Assembly (NCBI GenBank): GCA_033980235.1
Contig: CM067059.1
Location: 25,457,922-25,521,921 of the forward strand
From: Diadema setosum
Taxonomy: Eukaryota > Echinodermata > Echinoidea > Diadematoida > Diadematidae
Length of the DNA stretch: 64,000 nucleotides
Reading direction: 5' to 3'
The translations under genes and the position numbers were made by a program. The notes beneath the pieces are model-generated. The model saw only the letters and a list, made by a program, of their open reading frames with translations. It ran no database searches and was not told the DNA's origin. The stretch's first letter is position 1; every line of letters begins with the position of its first letter. Positions 49,554 through 62,384 of this stretch are shown piece after piece.

Positions 49554-49987
49554 GGCCCGTTCACAAACAACGAAAATCGAAATTTCAATCGCGATCCAAA
49601 TTTCGATTTTTTTTTTCGACCGTTCATACACAGGGAAAAATCGCACTTCGCAACAAGGAAAGAACGATCAGTGGCCAAACTGCGCATGCGCGAATCTTGC
49701 ATGACCGAAGACTGACCCCGCAGTCCCAATAGAGTTTCGCACGCGCTACGAACGATGGGACTAAAAATACCGATTTCCGAATCTCGATCGCGCTCACACA
49801 CACGACGCTTGGCAAAATAATCGCGATTATTTTGAAAAATCGCACTAATAGTGCGAGTTGGATCGCGATAAGGATCGCGGTAATTAGTGAGATTTTTCTG
49901 TCCACACTGGAAAAAATTTCGAAATTTTGATCGCGATAAGAAAATCGTTTTTTAAATCGCACTTTTTCCCTTGTGTGTGAACGGGCC
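49554..49987. mobile_element. TA-flanked MITE (GGCCCGTTCACA terminal repeat)
   Basis: The left end GGCCCGTTCACA and the right end TGTGAACGGGCC are perfect 12-bp inverted repeats, with TA on each outer side. The 434-bp body is rich in TCGCGAT- and AAATCG-type words, unlike the local AT-rich intron. No protein is encoded. The TA target would fit Tc1/mariner-type or related mobilisation, but the superfamily is not certain. Confidence 0.7.
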
Positions 49988-51655
49988 TATTATCTAATGC
50001 AATGTACCTGTCGAGAGGTCAACAGTCACATTTCAACCGGGAGATTACAGATGATATGTTCACATTATTCGGTCAGATTTTACAGTCAGAATGGATTAAC
50101 ATTATTAAGTCAACCTGCAAACTGTTATGACCAGATATGCATGCAGTTAAAATAATTTCATCACATAAAGAGATGATTGTGTAACCCTCTTTTTTCCACA
50201 TAATGATTGACACCACTTGCATTTCAGCAATTATATCAACATATTATGCCTTCTTTTCATATTTTCTCTGTCAAGAATAACTAGACTTCAACAAAGATGA
50301 AATTCTGGCCTAGATGAAGGCAATTAACAAGTGTAGTTATGCAAGTATTGTCTAATGGGCAGGTGCTGTCTGATTTGAATTTAATCATAAGTGTTGTCAA
50401 TAAGAAAAGACAGACAAAGAAACAGAAAGACTTCCAGATAGACATACATGGAGTAAATAAAGTATGTCAAATGATTGTGTAAGGCAAGATATCCCTGATT
50501 TTTGTCTATAACTTGATTGCTCAGATGGGTTTTGGCTCTGAAAATAGTCAGCAAATTATTGGGTATCAAATCTTCATATTTGCACCCACATATATGATAC
50601 TTTGTGTGCAAACGGTGTATTTGTTGAAGCTGCCCATGATTTCTGTGTACTGTTGCAAAGGTGTATCAGTTTTGTTTTGCTTTGTTTTTTCTGAAAATGA
50701 CAAATTGAAAATATGTTGCAGGGATTTTATACCATTTGCAACATAAAAAGGTGAAGAGAAAAGAGAATGCATGTAATAAAAAGCTTTTACTAGATAAGTT
50801 GATATACATGTATTTATTTACATGTAAAATTTTACATCTATAATATATTCATCTACATGTAGCAACCCTTTTCTTGCTCACAATGTATTTTGAGTAAGAA
50901 TATTTGATAATATGATAATTGCAAGATTAACTCTTTAGTAGTTCGCAAAAATAATGTCTACATTTTTTTGTGACTACAATTCAGGTATGACAAGACATAT
51001 TTTGCCTTGTTTTTCTCCCAAATCTTGTTTCCCCTGATGCCTGTTACATAATACTTACATAACAGCAACATAAATCACCATTCTTTAATATTTTTTTGTT
51101 GATTCACAAATCCATGATGGAGATTTCTTTTGATTGAAATTGCAATTTCTTCAAGAAATTGCTGAATATGATTGGAATTTAATGCAAATTCATCACGGCC
51201 ATACCAGCTGGCTTCCATATTGAAAGAAAACATTGAAGAATTTTTCCACTTATGTGTGCAATGACAGATGTTTTACTTGGCAACAGAGTGGTGATGTTTA
51301 TGATTTGTCTACAGAATGTTAGAATGATCAGTAAGTTGTTGTTCACATGGCAGTTTCTATTATTGTAGTGTATTTTTGTACGGTTATTATTTGCTTGCGG
51401 TTTTGCAAAAACCAATACCTGGGCATCAAAGAGATACTCTCAATATTGATTTGATGATATATCTAAACTATCTATAGGCCCTACTGGGCATCCAGTGGAA
51501 TCTTGTGAATTTTATATTTAAAAAAAAAAGAAGAAGGAAAAAGATATGAGCCCGGCGTCATGCTCTCTGAACCAACATCCAATTTCATCACTCGTATCAA
51601 ATTAGAATTTGGTGACAGGTTTTGAAGAGGATTTGTCCAGTTTGAGGTTACCACC

Positions 51656-51691
<36 letters not shown>

Positions 51692-52680
51692 GAGGTTGAC
51701 ATTGCAATTCCGGACACAGGATGCATCTTTGAAAGAAATTGGCAATTTTCAGCAAACGCCTGTTCTTCACTTTCAGCTCGGGGTAATAACTTGCATGGCT
51801 CAAGCAGAGGGACTGGCCATCTAGATCAGAATTGTGAAAATATAAATGCAGTGAAATTTTCTGGGGTAATATCGTAATCAATATGTGCATTGAGTTTAGC
51901 TTTGAGTAGATATTCATATATCACTTGGATAAAAAAGGAAGTCTTCCTGTTTTTTCTTATTTTCTTTAGTATCATTTCATATGATCATAATTTTACATGA
52001 ATTTTAAAAGGATTTTTCAATATAGAAAGAATAGTATACATATGTGTGCCACAGATAAGTTAACATGATCTAATTGCATTAATGAGTAGAATTGGGGTAA
52101 GTGTGTCCCAGTGATTTTTTTTTTCATAGGTTTTACTATAACGACCTGCGTGAGAATGCTGGTTGTATAGGCACAGTGATATGAGAGGGACATCCTTTTG
52201 AATAATTTTTAAAGCAATTTATTGACAAAGACTACAGTTTACTCATTCATACTCTTAGCATAATTACATCAAAATTTCTGACTTTAATTTTAATATTGCT
52301 GTGATACAACTCCATTCTGTTGCCTTTGACTAAATAGAATTGAAGTGATCTCCTTTCTTTTCAGAATTTTGAACTGCCCAGTTTGAATATTGTACCATAT
52401 CATATACAGCGTAGCCCACACAAAATAGATATAGCAATGACTATATGGGATCATTATTGTTAGAAAGGAAGAGCGCATTTATACCATTATTGGTTCTGTC
52501 TGAAGTTTGCAGGGTTGTGCGTGTCACGTCACAAAATAGACTGGTATACACGTATGAATGAATATATTCATGAATCATTTCCAACATTAACCAGGCCTTT
52601 TTTTTTTCTTTTTTTTTGTATACTCTCCTGTTTATCTGCAAGCTGTTAGGTGGGCTACATATGTGTGAATATGAAAATCT

Positions 52681-52699
52681 GTGTGTGTGTGTGTGTGTG

Positions 52700-52736
<37 letters not shown>

Positions 52737-52781
52737 ATCGTTTTCTGTCTGAAATGAAGCCAGGCCAAATGATGTTTAAAA

Positions 52782-52817
<36 letters not shown>
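52681..52817. repeat. Inverted GT and AC microsatellite pair
   Basis: A GT tract (52681-52733, one interruption) is followed after about 50 bp by an AC tract (52784-52817). Because the two are reverse complements, a transcript could fold into a stem of more than 30 base pairs with a loop of about 50 nt. Confidence 0.85.
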
Positions 52818-52820
<3 letters not shown>

Positions 52821-53029
52821 ATACAGACTTCTTCTATTGATAGGGAAATAAAAAAGGCAATAAAAGTGTGTTTCCATGTTCATCACCCAGTAATAGTGTT
52901 GTTCGCTGTGTTAGTTCCTGGCATCATATTGTAGTTGAACAAAGCCAAGCCATGTAAAGCATGGCACCCACATTTTATCCATGCAGCCTAAATTTTCCCC
53001 TTTTCTTGTTTCTGGGTGTATTTGATGAG

Positions 53030-53220
53030 ATACGGTGAAACCATAAAATGTTTGAGTGCATTTTAATTTTGTGAATATCGTGAGAGCCAAGATTCACCAA
53101 ATTTAAAATGCATGCAAAAGTTCTTGTTTACACTACATATGCACTGAATACCAGTGGCAATTTATTAAAATTTCATGCCGTAAAAAAGGCTGTTAGCTTC
53201 AATTTGCCAAAATATCTTGC
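53030..53220. repeat. Dispersed repeat, copy B (TACTGTAAAACC family)
   Basis: This is the second copy of the repeat at 23852-24020, in the same orientation. It begins TACGGTGAAACCATAAAATG and retains GTGCATTTTAATTTTG, TTTAAAATGCATG, AAAAGTTCTTGTTTACAC and CCAGTGGCAATT. Divergence between the two copies is substantial. Confidence 0.65.
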
Positions 53221-55099
53221 TATGGTATATGGCAATGGTTGTAGACATTTGGTTGGATATATACATATGTATATGCTGGATCATTCACAGTGATATGATA
53301 TGCACAATTAGCAACATGTTTTTGGACTTTAACAAATTTCAAGGTATATTTTGCATCTGTTGGTACCTAATAATGGAAGCCATGTGCTTATGGAAACAGA
53401 AGAAATTGGAGATATGATTTATGAAATCATCAAGGACCAATATTTGCTTTTGAAGACAGAAATTCAGTATTTTTATATTTTTGGTATGTAAATGACCTGT
53501 GTGACTGGTGATTGTTTAGTTGGGGACAGTGGTATTCCGTATTACATGAAAAACAGTCAAAATCAGCAGTTGTAAATGACCAAATCTCAAAATGTAGTTG
53601 CCAGCTCTGGTGATTGAATGCAAGATAATGACAAATGTGAATGATCAAATTGTAAATCACACAAATCTGGTGTGCTGCATTGTTTGTACGTATGTCTTGT
53701 TGAGTTTCTCTCCAGTTATGTGGGATTAGAGCTCATTTTCTCCTGTGCAGTGTATGCTTTTTGGTATGAGTACTGCACATTATATTAGCTTTGATTTTAC
53801 TATCTAGTAAGCATGCCATCAGACATTTCCAAAGAAGAGAATGTATGGAGCTCATGTCCGCAATCCATATTGCCAAATTCCATGGCTGTTTCCTATAAAT
53901 TATGCTTATAACTTGTTGGAAAGTGATTAAAATATATACGTTTTAGAGCTCATATTGAGTAAGAAAAAAAATAGGCCAACTCAATATAAGTTTAAAGTGC
54001 ACATCTTTGCATTTATGATCCATTTCACTTATTACAGGTGGTACAAGAAAAAAAAAAGAACCACACAGGCTTGCCTAAACAGAAATACAGGGTTTTGGAA
54101 GACCACATTTCAGGACAATTTATTCTTTTTCAAACAAGGCAAAACCATATGTGAGGTCTTGTGACTTTCATGTAAAATGATACCTTCACATGAAGATATA
54201 TATCTGTCGTTGAAACCATAAGCAATAGGAATTGGACGAAGATGACAAAGAATCATACTGAAAGAGCTTGAGATAGCATGCAATTTTCTTTAACAGGTGA
54301 AGCATGAAGCAGTAAAATAAAGGATATATGCAACTGTTCATAATGCTTTGCCTTTGCTTAAATTGCAGATAAGTATACAACATTGCTTGATTGCACTCTA
54401 CTGGATGTTGGTCAGTGTAATGGAAGAAGGAAAAAAGGTCTGGATTGTCAAATAATAGCTTTCTTTTTTTTTTTTTGATGGATGTACCAATGGATCTTAG
54501 TGATGCTCTCTGGCAAATTATGAGAGACCAAAATCACTCTATCATTACTCTCCCCTGATGCCGGACATCAATCGTAAAATGTTCTCCAATTCTGATGATT
54601 TTCAGAATGCCATTTTAAAATACTGCCAATGCTACCACCTAATGGAAAGTCTCATCTTGGTCATGTGTTGTTGTTTTGTTTTTTGTTTTTTTTTCCCTGG
54701 GATTTCAGAAAAATCTTGCCCCATGTTGCCGTGAATTTGTCCGTCTATTTGCACGCAGGCATTAGAAAAGTCTGCTGACTGTGTATATTTCAGCGAACTA
54801 ACAGGATTATTAGCTGTCGTTCCGAAGGATTTAATCGGGCATCAGACCACTCAACCGAACAAGCAGGAGAAGGGGAGAAAAAAAAGTTGTTGGGGGCAAA
54901 TCATGTAAGCAATTTTCTAAATTGCCTGCCTATGGGATTATCAGACCATCCCATTTGAGAAATTAAAAATCGAGGGGAAAACGGATGACACTAGAAACTG
55001 GAGTTGTGACTTAATATCACTTCCCTCTTTTTTTATCTTATTTGGAAGGGGGGGGGGGGGTGGAGGGAGGGGAAGGTGTTGAGGGGGGCATGGCTGGTG

Positions 55100-55460
55100 T
55101 ACATATTTGCCAAGCAGTATTTGAGGGCCGATTCTTAGGCCGGGCGGGGTAAATGGGAGAAAAATGAGGGGGAAAATGACAGGCAAAGAGGTAAATCAAA
55201 CATGTATTACTGATGAGCTCTGCCGAATCCGTCGTATTGAAAACATGATATGTGTGAGGAACGGCCTAACACCTCGGTCAGGGCGCGACTCAAAGGAGAA
55301 ACGAATGGGCTCGATTGCACGGCCGATTGGTTTATCATCTGCGTTTAGCTGAGAAAATTAAGGAGAAAACCTAATCTTGTTTAGGGACTATCATGGCTGG
55401 ATCGGGGCATAAATGGAATTATAATTGAATTGTTCGATTGACTTTGATCCATCAGATATA
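55100..55460. promoter_or_regulatory. Candidate conserved regulatory island with Hox/PBX-like sites
   Basis: This unique-looking stretch lacks simple repeats between 55100 and 55460. It contains ATTATAATTGAATTG (homeodomain-like), GATTGAC (55436-55442) and TGATCCATCA (55445-55454, close to the PBX-HOX form TGATNNATNN). The cluster of homeodomain-type words near 55420-55455 is the reason for the call. It has not been compared with any other genome. Confidence 0.2.
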
Positions 55461-56274
55461 TTGGAACACTCTTTTTTTTTTCATTTTGTTTTCTGGGGGC
55501 AAGGTGAGGGGTATGTTTAAGAAGGGAAGGAGAAGATGTGATTTGGGAGATTAAACATGGAAGTGCTGCCACGTACTGTCCCATTGTTACATTTTTTTTT
55601 TTGACTAATGATGAAAAGATGACTTCTTCTTTGTAGTTTCTGTGATGCTAGATAATCCTCCAACTCCTTTACAGCTACCAAAGAGGTCCCTGCAGAGCTA
55701 CTGATATGGAAGTTGTAAACTGTAGATACATTTCCCGGTCATGTTGTTCAGATGTTGTAGTTTTGTAGGCCTATGGACTTGGAGGGTTTAGTGCATATAG
55801 ATGGAAGATAGATTATCATGTCATCTTGATTCATGGGTTGTGTCAGCATTTTCTCTTTCTCCTGCTGCTATATTGTATTTGTTGCTGGTAGACCCAAATC
55901 AAGGAATCAAGAATTTGTGTGAATGTGGAATCGACCGGAGCAAAGCACGATACAGCTACACATATACCAGATCTGGCAACATTTTCTATTTAGATATTTT
56001 ATGCAGGATGTACAACAGAGTGTAAAATGGAATAATAGTGACCAGCAGTTTCAGAAGGACCAGAAGAATTATGTAACTGAAGACGTTGTGATGGCATGAC
56101 TTGTATATTTTCAGGGATATGAATGTGCCGTGGTTGGCAGACAACATTGCCCTGTAAATAATGTCGGGGATTGCAGTGACCCATTACTATGAGGTAATTC
56201 TCACACCTGCCACTTGATTAGTTCTGTATGACCATATAGGGGGGGTGATTAGCAGGTAGCATTCTCACTCTACA

Positions 56275-56355
56275 ACCCCCCCCCCCCCCAAGCCTCACTC
56301 ACTTCCTCCCTCCTCTTCTCCCATCTTTTTACCCCCTCCCCCCCCCCCTTCCCCA
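56275..56355. repeat. C-rich low-complexity tract
   Basis: Two poly-C runs enclose CT-rich sequence over about 80 bases on the + strand. It is a simple repeat. Confidence 0.85.
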
Positions 56356-56799
56356 AAGCAGGTGTGATATGTACAGGATCAGAGGGTATAGATGTATGAA
56401 TAGTGGCACCCCAACCCCATCCCCTACCCTGGTTAGAATTAGGCAGGCATTGTTAGACAACTGTGTGCGGAGTACATAACGACCGGCCACTGAGGTCAGC
56501 TGCAGTCAAAAAGTCAAGCGTACCGTCAAACTTAGAAGTCACTTTACTCAGTAGGTACCGTAACCAACCAGACGAAAATCTGTTAAGAACCAGAGAGAGG
56601 GGAGGGGATGGAAAGGAAGGCTAAATTTGCCTTACAAAAGAAAATAACAGAGCCAAAAGATCTTGTAAGAATCAGAGCAAGGGGAAAAGGGGGGTGAAAT
56701 TTTGAAGGAAAGAATTAGCCACGCCAGGAAATGATTTTATATATTTGTACAGGAAAAAAAAATTGAATTACTGTTGCTCATGGGTCAATATCAAATATT

Positions 56800-57200
56800 G
56801 AGTGTGTGAAGAGGAGAAAAAAAAGAAGAAAGAGGGTGCAAAGAAAGTTGGAAGAGAGGGCGAGAGAGGGAGAGCCGGTCGGTCTGAGAGGGCAAACAAC
56901 AGAGGGAGCGGGGACGAGAGGGGTGCGTAGGGAGACTCCAGGAGAGTACGCAGCTGCCCGTCCAAGGTTGACAGAACAAACACTGGGGGAAGGGAGTTTG
57001 CCCTCCACAGGGCGACCCAGCCAAAATAAGCCCCGCCGAAGAAGAGAAGTCGCCGACCATATCGCTCCTCCTCAAAGCGAAGTTTAAAGAAGGAAAAAAA
57101 AAGGGGGAAACATATGAAGAGAAAAGAGGGTACAAAGAGAAAATGAAGAAGTGAAAAAAAGAAATAGAGGGGGATGAAGAGAAAAAAAAAAATGAAAGGG
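56800..57200. repeat. GA-rich polypurine tract
   Basis: The + strand is dominated by A and G with GAGAGGG and AGAAAA blocks, especially 56806-56880 and 57085-57200. A more mixed centre lies at 56940-57060. It mirrors the pyrimidine tract at 42012-42415 in length and strand bias. The Lys/Arg/Glu-rich or Phe/Ser/Leu-rich frames here follow from composition. Confidence 0.75.
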
Positions 57201-57219
57201 GGAAAATATTAAGCAAAGC

Positions 57220-57720
57220 TTGTAGAACATGGCATCACACAATGCCCTGGAAGTATGTGTTCAAGTCCTGCATGGCAGACAGAATGCGGATTAGGCGCGG
57301 CATGAAAGCCGAAGAAATCACAAGAACTAACTCTGGGGTGTTTGTACTGGGCGCCGGAATCAAGTTTGCGAGCAGGAAGCCAAGTCCCCCCTTGCTAAAT
57401 TAAAAAAGCGGTATTTAGCTGTTTACTCTGAAACCCGATACAAGTTCAAAGTTTTCCAGGACCCGTATCAGTTTGTAAATTCCCGCTTTAATCAGGATTT
57501 AACACGACATTGGAATTTAAGTCTTTTGAAGAAGCTGGTTGCTTTCATGTAACAAAACAAGCCCGCTCACATCTTGTGATCAAATTTCTCTTTTATGCTA
57601 TTACAACCTGATTAAAAAACCTCATCGCACTTTTTTTTCAGTGTGTGATTTTCTCCATTCCTCAAAAGAAAGAGCAAAAAAATTCATTGTGGAAGGCCGA
57701 CCAGGAAGTGTTCATGAACT
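57220..57720. promoter_or_regulatory. Repeat-poor island, possible conserved non-coding element
   Basis: Balanced, complex sequence follows the polypurine tract, with several CpGs and few homopolymers. CAAGTTCAAAGTTTTCC near 57440 resembles a nuclear-receptor half-site pair. No coding homology was recognised in any frame. Confidence 0.15.
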
Positions 57721-58144
57721 TGTAGTGTACTAACTTTTGTTCTCCTTATAATATAGCACTACCTGTGTGGCGTGTGCAACCCACTTTGCATTTACTCTCA
57801 GATACGTCTGTCTGTATTGATTCTCAGTACCAATGCTGGCAAATGGTTGCAGTGCCAATGTATGTAGTATATATACGTAGGGGAATCTGTCATGTCCTGA
57901 TCCTCGTTGAGGCCGTCACACTTGGAACTCACCCACAAGTGTACACTGTGTGAATGATTATGTTCTGCTCTGATAGTGATACATGATGTACGTAGTAGTA
58001 CAACACAATTTACTAGGAGCTAGTGTTTTAACATGATCAAAAAAAGAAGAAGAAGGAAATATCTGGTATTTTTAGACACTTGTTCTTCAATGCCTTCGAT
58101 TCAATAATATAACCATGTTGCAGAAGGGACCTGCCTTTCATTAA

Positions 58145-58501
58145 AGGGGAAGGCTAGTAACTGATCAGTGGGAATCAGTGGAAATCCTGGGAGATGATTG
58201 TTCCAATCCTTATGGGATTCATTCAAGAGTTCATTGTATATATATTGTTGTGTGAAAATGATTTGCTTCAGAATGGTCTCATATTCAAGTAATGTGCAGT
58301 TTAATGCTTCCAGGTTAGCGTCCCTGGTCAGGGACGGAGCATTAATCTGCACATTACTTGAATATGAGACCGTTCTGAAGCAAATCATTTTCACACAACA
58401 ATAGATATACAATGAAGTCTTGAATGAATCCCATAAGGATTGGAACAATCATCTCCCAGCATTTCCACTGATTCCCACTGATCAGTTACTAGCCTTCCCC
58501 T
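58145..58501. mobile_element. Foldback MITE with about 165-bp inverted arms, TTAA-flanked
   Basis: The two halves of this 357-bp element are near-perfect reverse complements. The left arm runs from AGGGGAAGGCTAGTAACTG to about 58310 and the right arm from about 58345 to 58501, with a centre of about 35 bp. TTAA lies on both sides (58141-58144 and 58502-58505). The arms differ by only a few bases and small indels. Transcribed within the Meis pre-mRNA it would make a long double-stranded hairpin. Confidence 0.85.
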
Positions 58502-60105
58502 TTAAGTTTTTCGCCACTTACGCTATCGGAACTCAGAAAATACAGAGCACACTTGTATGTAGCACTTGGCTCTGGTGGTAGATACTTTACTGCAAGCATA
58601 GTAAAGCACGAAAGTTGTTACTTAACAGCAGTTGCTTGTTTTGATACAGTGCACAATTTAGCTTGTTGTTTGGTTTGCAATTACAAAAAAAAAAATAAAA
58701 AATCTTTTTGCTGTCCACCTCGTCTTTTTTTATTTTCATTTTTTGCCTGAAATTCATCTTGCAATAAAAGACTTTGAATCTAATACATTAGCACGTAATG
58801 AATAGTTTGGACTTGATGATTTACTGTGTTAAAAGCAGACTTTCGTGTCCGGTTTTGCCATAATTGAACTCCTGTGTATTATTAAATGACAAAATAACAG
58901 ACATTTTTTATCAAAAATTTTCTACAATCTGATCTGGATTATGGTTTGGGCAGTAAACACAACTCCCCATATCTTGTGGTATGGCTGAGGGTAGCTCATT
59001 ACAAGCAACTGATGATAAAAGCCAAGTGCGAAACACATGTACATCATCTCATTCATTCTTCATTCATGCAAAAACCGTGTAAGCAATTTCATGTTTTAAA
59101 GTTTTGTTTATTTTCCATCTGATTGAAATTCGTCACTACCTTCAATCCCGATATGAGTTTCCTTGATGATATCAACAGTGTGTAGTGCAGGCAAAGTTGC
59201 TAAAGTGTTGGCATATAACCAGACAGACCATTCACATCGTAACAATATCACTGTCATTGTGTAAAATGCTTTATACTCCATGCCTGCTGACAGAAAAGCC
59301 AAGTCTTCTTATGTGCAAGCATCACCATACCCACATACCCACATTTTTAATTTATGTTTTTCCCCCACCCCCCAGAATTGCACTTGTATTTGAAGACCAG
59401 GGCTGCACTGTTTGGTAAAGCAACCTTGATACTTTATACGTCAGAGCCATATGGCGAAGTAACACAAGCCAGAATCAGATTTTTTTTTATTACCCCTGCG
59501 CAGCCCAACATTTGTACTTGCAAAGTACAGGTAGATGAAGATGGTATAGTGGGATGGTAAGTGATACTTGAAAACCTAGCCTGCCGTAAACGTTACGGCC
59601 AGGGTCTGTGTATGTCTTGTGCGTAGCAGTGGTATAAGCAGAGGGCTCCCTGCATCTTGTACACAGGAAGGTCAGAGACAGTAACGGAAACAAAGACAGT
59701 AAAACTTTAGGTCTATGAGAGGTCATTCGAGGACCCATAGTGCAATAGATCTTAGGAATGGCGATGTGAATGCGAATGATGTTTAAAGAATTTGTTTTCA
59801 AAACATGATTGAAAACGGATTGAAAGATGGCTCTTCTAAATACTTTCACACATTATTTTAGAAAAAGTATTACTAACTTCTGAAATGAGAACATATTATG
59901 TTCTCCACAACAAAGAAGTCATTGGTGGATAAAGCATTACTCATTCATGGGACTTGGTGGTTTATAATTCAATTAGGTTTAAGATAAGTTTTGGCCCCGT
60001 CGCTTGGGACAATATAGAATTGACAGTCACTCACAACTTAGCAGTTTTGAAGTTCATTAAACTGAAAGACTTCTGCCCACTTTACATGTCTTGGTTTGTC
60101 TCTTA

Positions 60106-61235
60106 GGCCCCCATCTCACTAGGGAGGCGACAATGGTGATCTGTGACGATTTAACAAATCGTGGCGTGATCACCGTCTGTCTCCATTTTTGGCCTCCGAG
60201 GCAATTACACTATGGTTTTTCTACACCCAACCTAGCTGCGCTGTAAGCGATAGTGCCACGATAATGCTACGATACTGCCACGTTTTTGCCGCTTTTCCAA
60301 GCCGACAAGACGCGCTGCTTCTGCGATCAAAGCGATCATATATTTGTATGCTTATCAAGACCTCGCTACAACAGTGATACGATTGGAGCGGCAGTGATAC
60401 GTTGATGCCGGGCTCATGCTAAGATTTCAAGCAGTCGGGGGATAAAAAAATGGGTTTCATGATTGAATTTCTTCAGGCAGATGTCAGTGTCAAACCAACA
60501 TGGATATGCAGGATATGGTTTTACCCTTACATCTTAGCATTCTAGAACACACCAGTTAAAACCTGATGTGAAATTGCACTATTAGTTAAGTCATCCATTC
60601 AATCAAAAGGGTAAAAATGTGTATATAATATTAAAGAACCGGCTTACGAGCAAACTACAAATCGTATCCTACAATGAGACAATTTCATGAAGATATAATT
60701 TGAAAAGATTACAACTCAATTCACTTTCATTGACTTGGAATGGTATATATGACAAACAAATGATTTAATAAACAGAGTAGATTCGTACTAAGTATATGTA
60801 GAGAAATGAATTTTATATGTTTTTCCTCTATGTCCACCTTCCTGGTCTGTGCATCACTTCTATCGCTCATGGTTGGTTCCTGTTACGTAAAAGTGATATT
60901 TTTCATGGGCGATGGGGGCCGCTTTCGTTGCGCTTTCGTTGCGCCTAACGCGTTGCTACCCCGTCAGAGTTACGAATGTAGCGCTTTTAATGTGCTCGTG
61001 AGGCAATTGTGATACGCTCTAAAACTACGGCAACCTCGCTATGGAAGTTTTGGACATTTTGGACTTTCGTAGCGAGGTCGTGAGGTCACCAACCATGGCG
61101 ATGGTGGTGACCCTCCGCGCTTCTGAACCGCTCAAGATACGATTGAGAAGATTTAAAGCGATCAAGCCACGATCCGCCGCACTTTGTTGATTTTTTATGA
61201 TCGTAGCGGAATAGCCGTCTAGTGAGTTGGGGGTA
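60106..61235. mobile_element. Non-autonomous TTA-flanked DNA transposon
   Basis: The left end GGCCCCCATCTCACTAG and the right end, reverse complement TACCCCCAACTCACTAG, match at 14 of 17 positions. TTA flanks both (60103-60105 and 61236-61238). The ends are CpG-rich with repeated GCGATC and CGATA-type words and share GGTGATC/GGTGACC subterminal motifs in opposite orientation. A more AT-rich centre (about 60430-60830) differs in composition and may be a later insertion. No transposase is visible. A PIF/Harbinger-type origin is suggested by the TTA target. Confidence 0.65.
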
Positions 61236-62384
61236 TTACAATATATGAATAATATTCATCAAGTCATGCCCACACAAAACAGGATTCATGTCTGTAAGCC
61301 AGAAAAGAATCCATGAATAACAATTAGCTGAATCAGTAATTATATGGTAGTTTATAGCTGTGTAACAGAATTGTAAATATGAACTTCAGTTTTGTTAAAT
61401 CTTACCTACTGAAATTCCTGTGTGATTTCATACAAAAGTATGTTCAAACCATATGTCAACCTGCATTCTGCTTATACAGTGTCGTTAATGGCTGAAAAAT
61501 TGAACAAACATGCTTGAAGTTGCAATGTGTATGTTATATATCCTCCTGCATGAACAATGTGCTTTATTTCTCTCTCGGCTTCTATACTCAGCCAATCTGG
61601 GGCATGCAGAGAGATATTCAAACCTCTATAAACGGGTGTGAAAGAGAGCGAGGGGGTACTACATAAATCGTGAATAAAAACGGCCCGGGCATTATCATTG
61701 ACTGCCCAGCAGGCACTGGCTTTTCTCCGGGAGGTTGTTGTAATCCGGCACTCGCTCTTAACTCAACATTTCCTGAATGGAGTGCGTCCTCCCGACCTGA
61801 GGAGGAGTATAGGCAGGGCAGAGAGGAAGAAGAGGAGTGCGATTCATATCAGCACCCCAGGGGGGAGGGAGGGGGAAGGGGGGGGGGTAAGAAAGGTTTG
61901 TGGGGTGGGGGTCAGGTGGTTGAGGAGAAGGGGATAGGCTAAGGTGATTGTGAAGGGCAAGGTGAGGTTTTGTACATTCCTGATGTATGACCAATCAAAT
62001 GCATTACAGTCCCTATATATATATTTACAATTGTAGTGTACACTTATGTATATGTATGTATTATTTTATATCTGTGTGTATGAGTGTATTTGTTTGTGTG
62101 AGTTTTTGTGTGTTGTGTATATCCTGTGTATTCGTTATTCGCATAATCACATATCATTTGTTACTATGACAAATGTATTGTGCGATTTAATCATTACCTT
62201 TGTTATTGTCTATTTCCAAGTTTGGGAGTGCTTACATAATAAAGGAACTCTTCTTTTTTGTAACATTGTACAATAACACCAAGTTTAATTGCTGTTTTGG
62301 GTATTATTTGAATAGAAGTAAATAAAATATTTGGGGGAAAAAGTACCCTAAATCACATCATGGCCAAAGGAGACCCTGTTATGT

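Noticed and set aside
51142..51162. Palindrome with 10-bp arms GCAATTTCTT / AAGAAATTGC
   Set aside because: It is short and AT-rich, and no supporting context was found.
56791..57216. 141-residue minus-strand Phe/Ser-rich frame
   Set aside because: It is the complement of a GA-rich polypurine tract.
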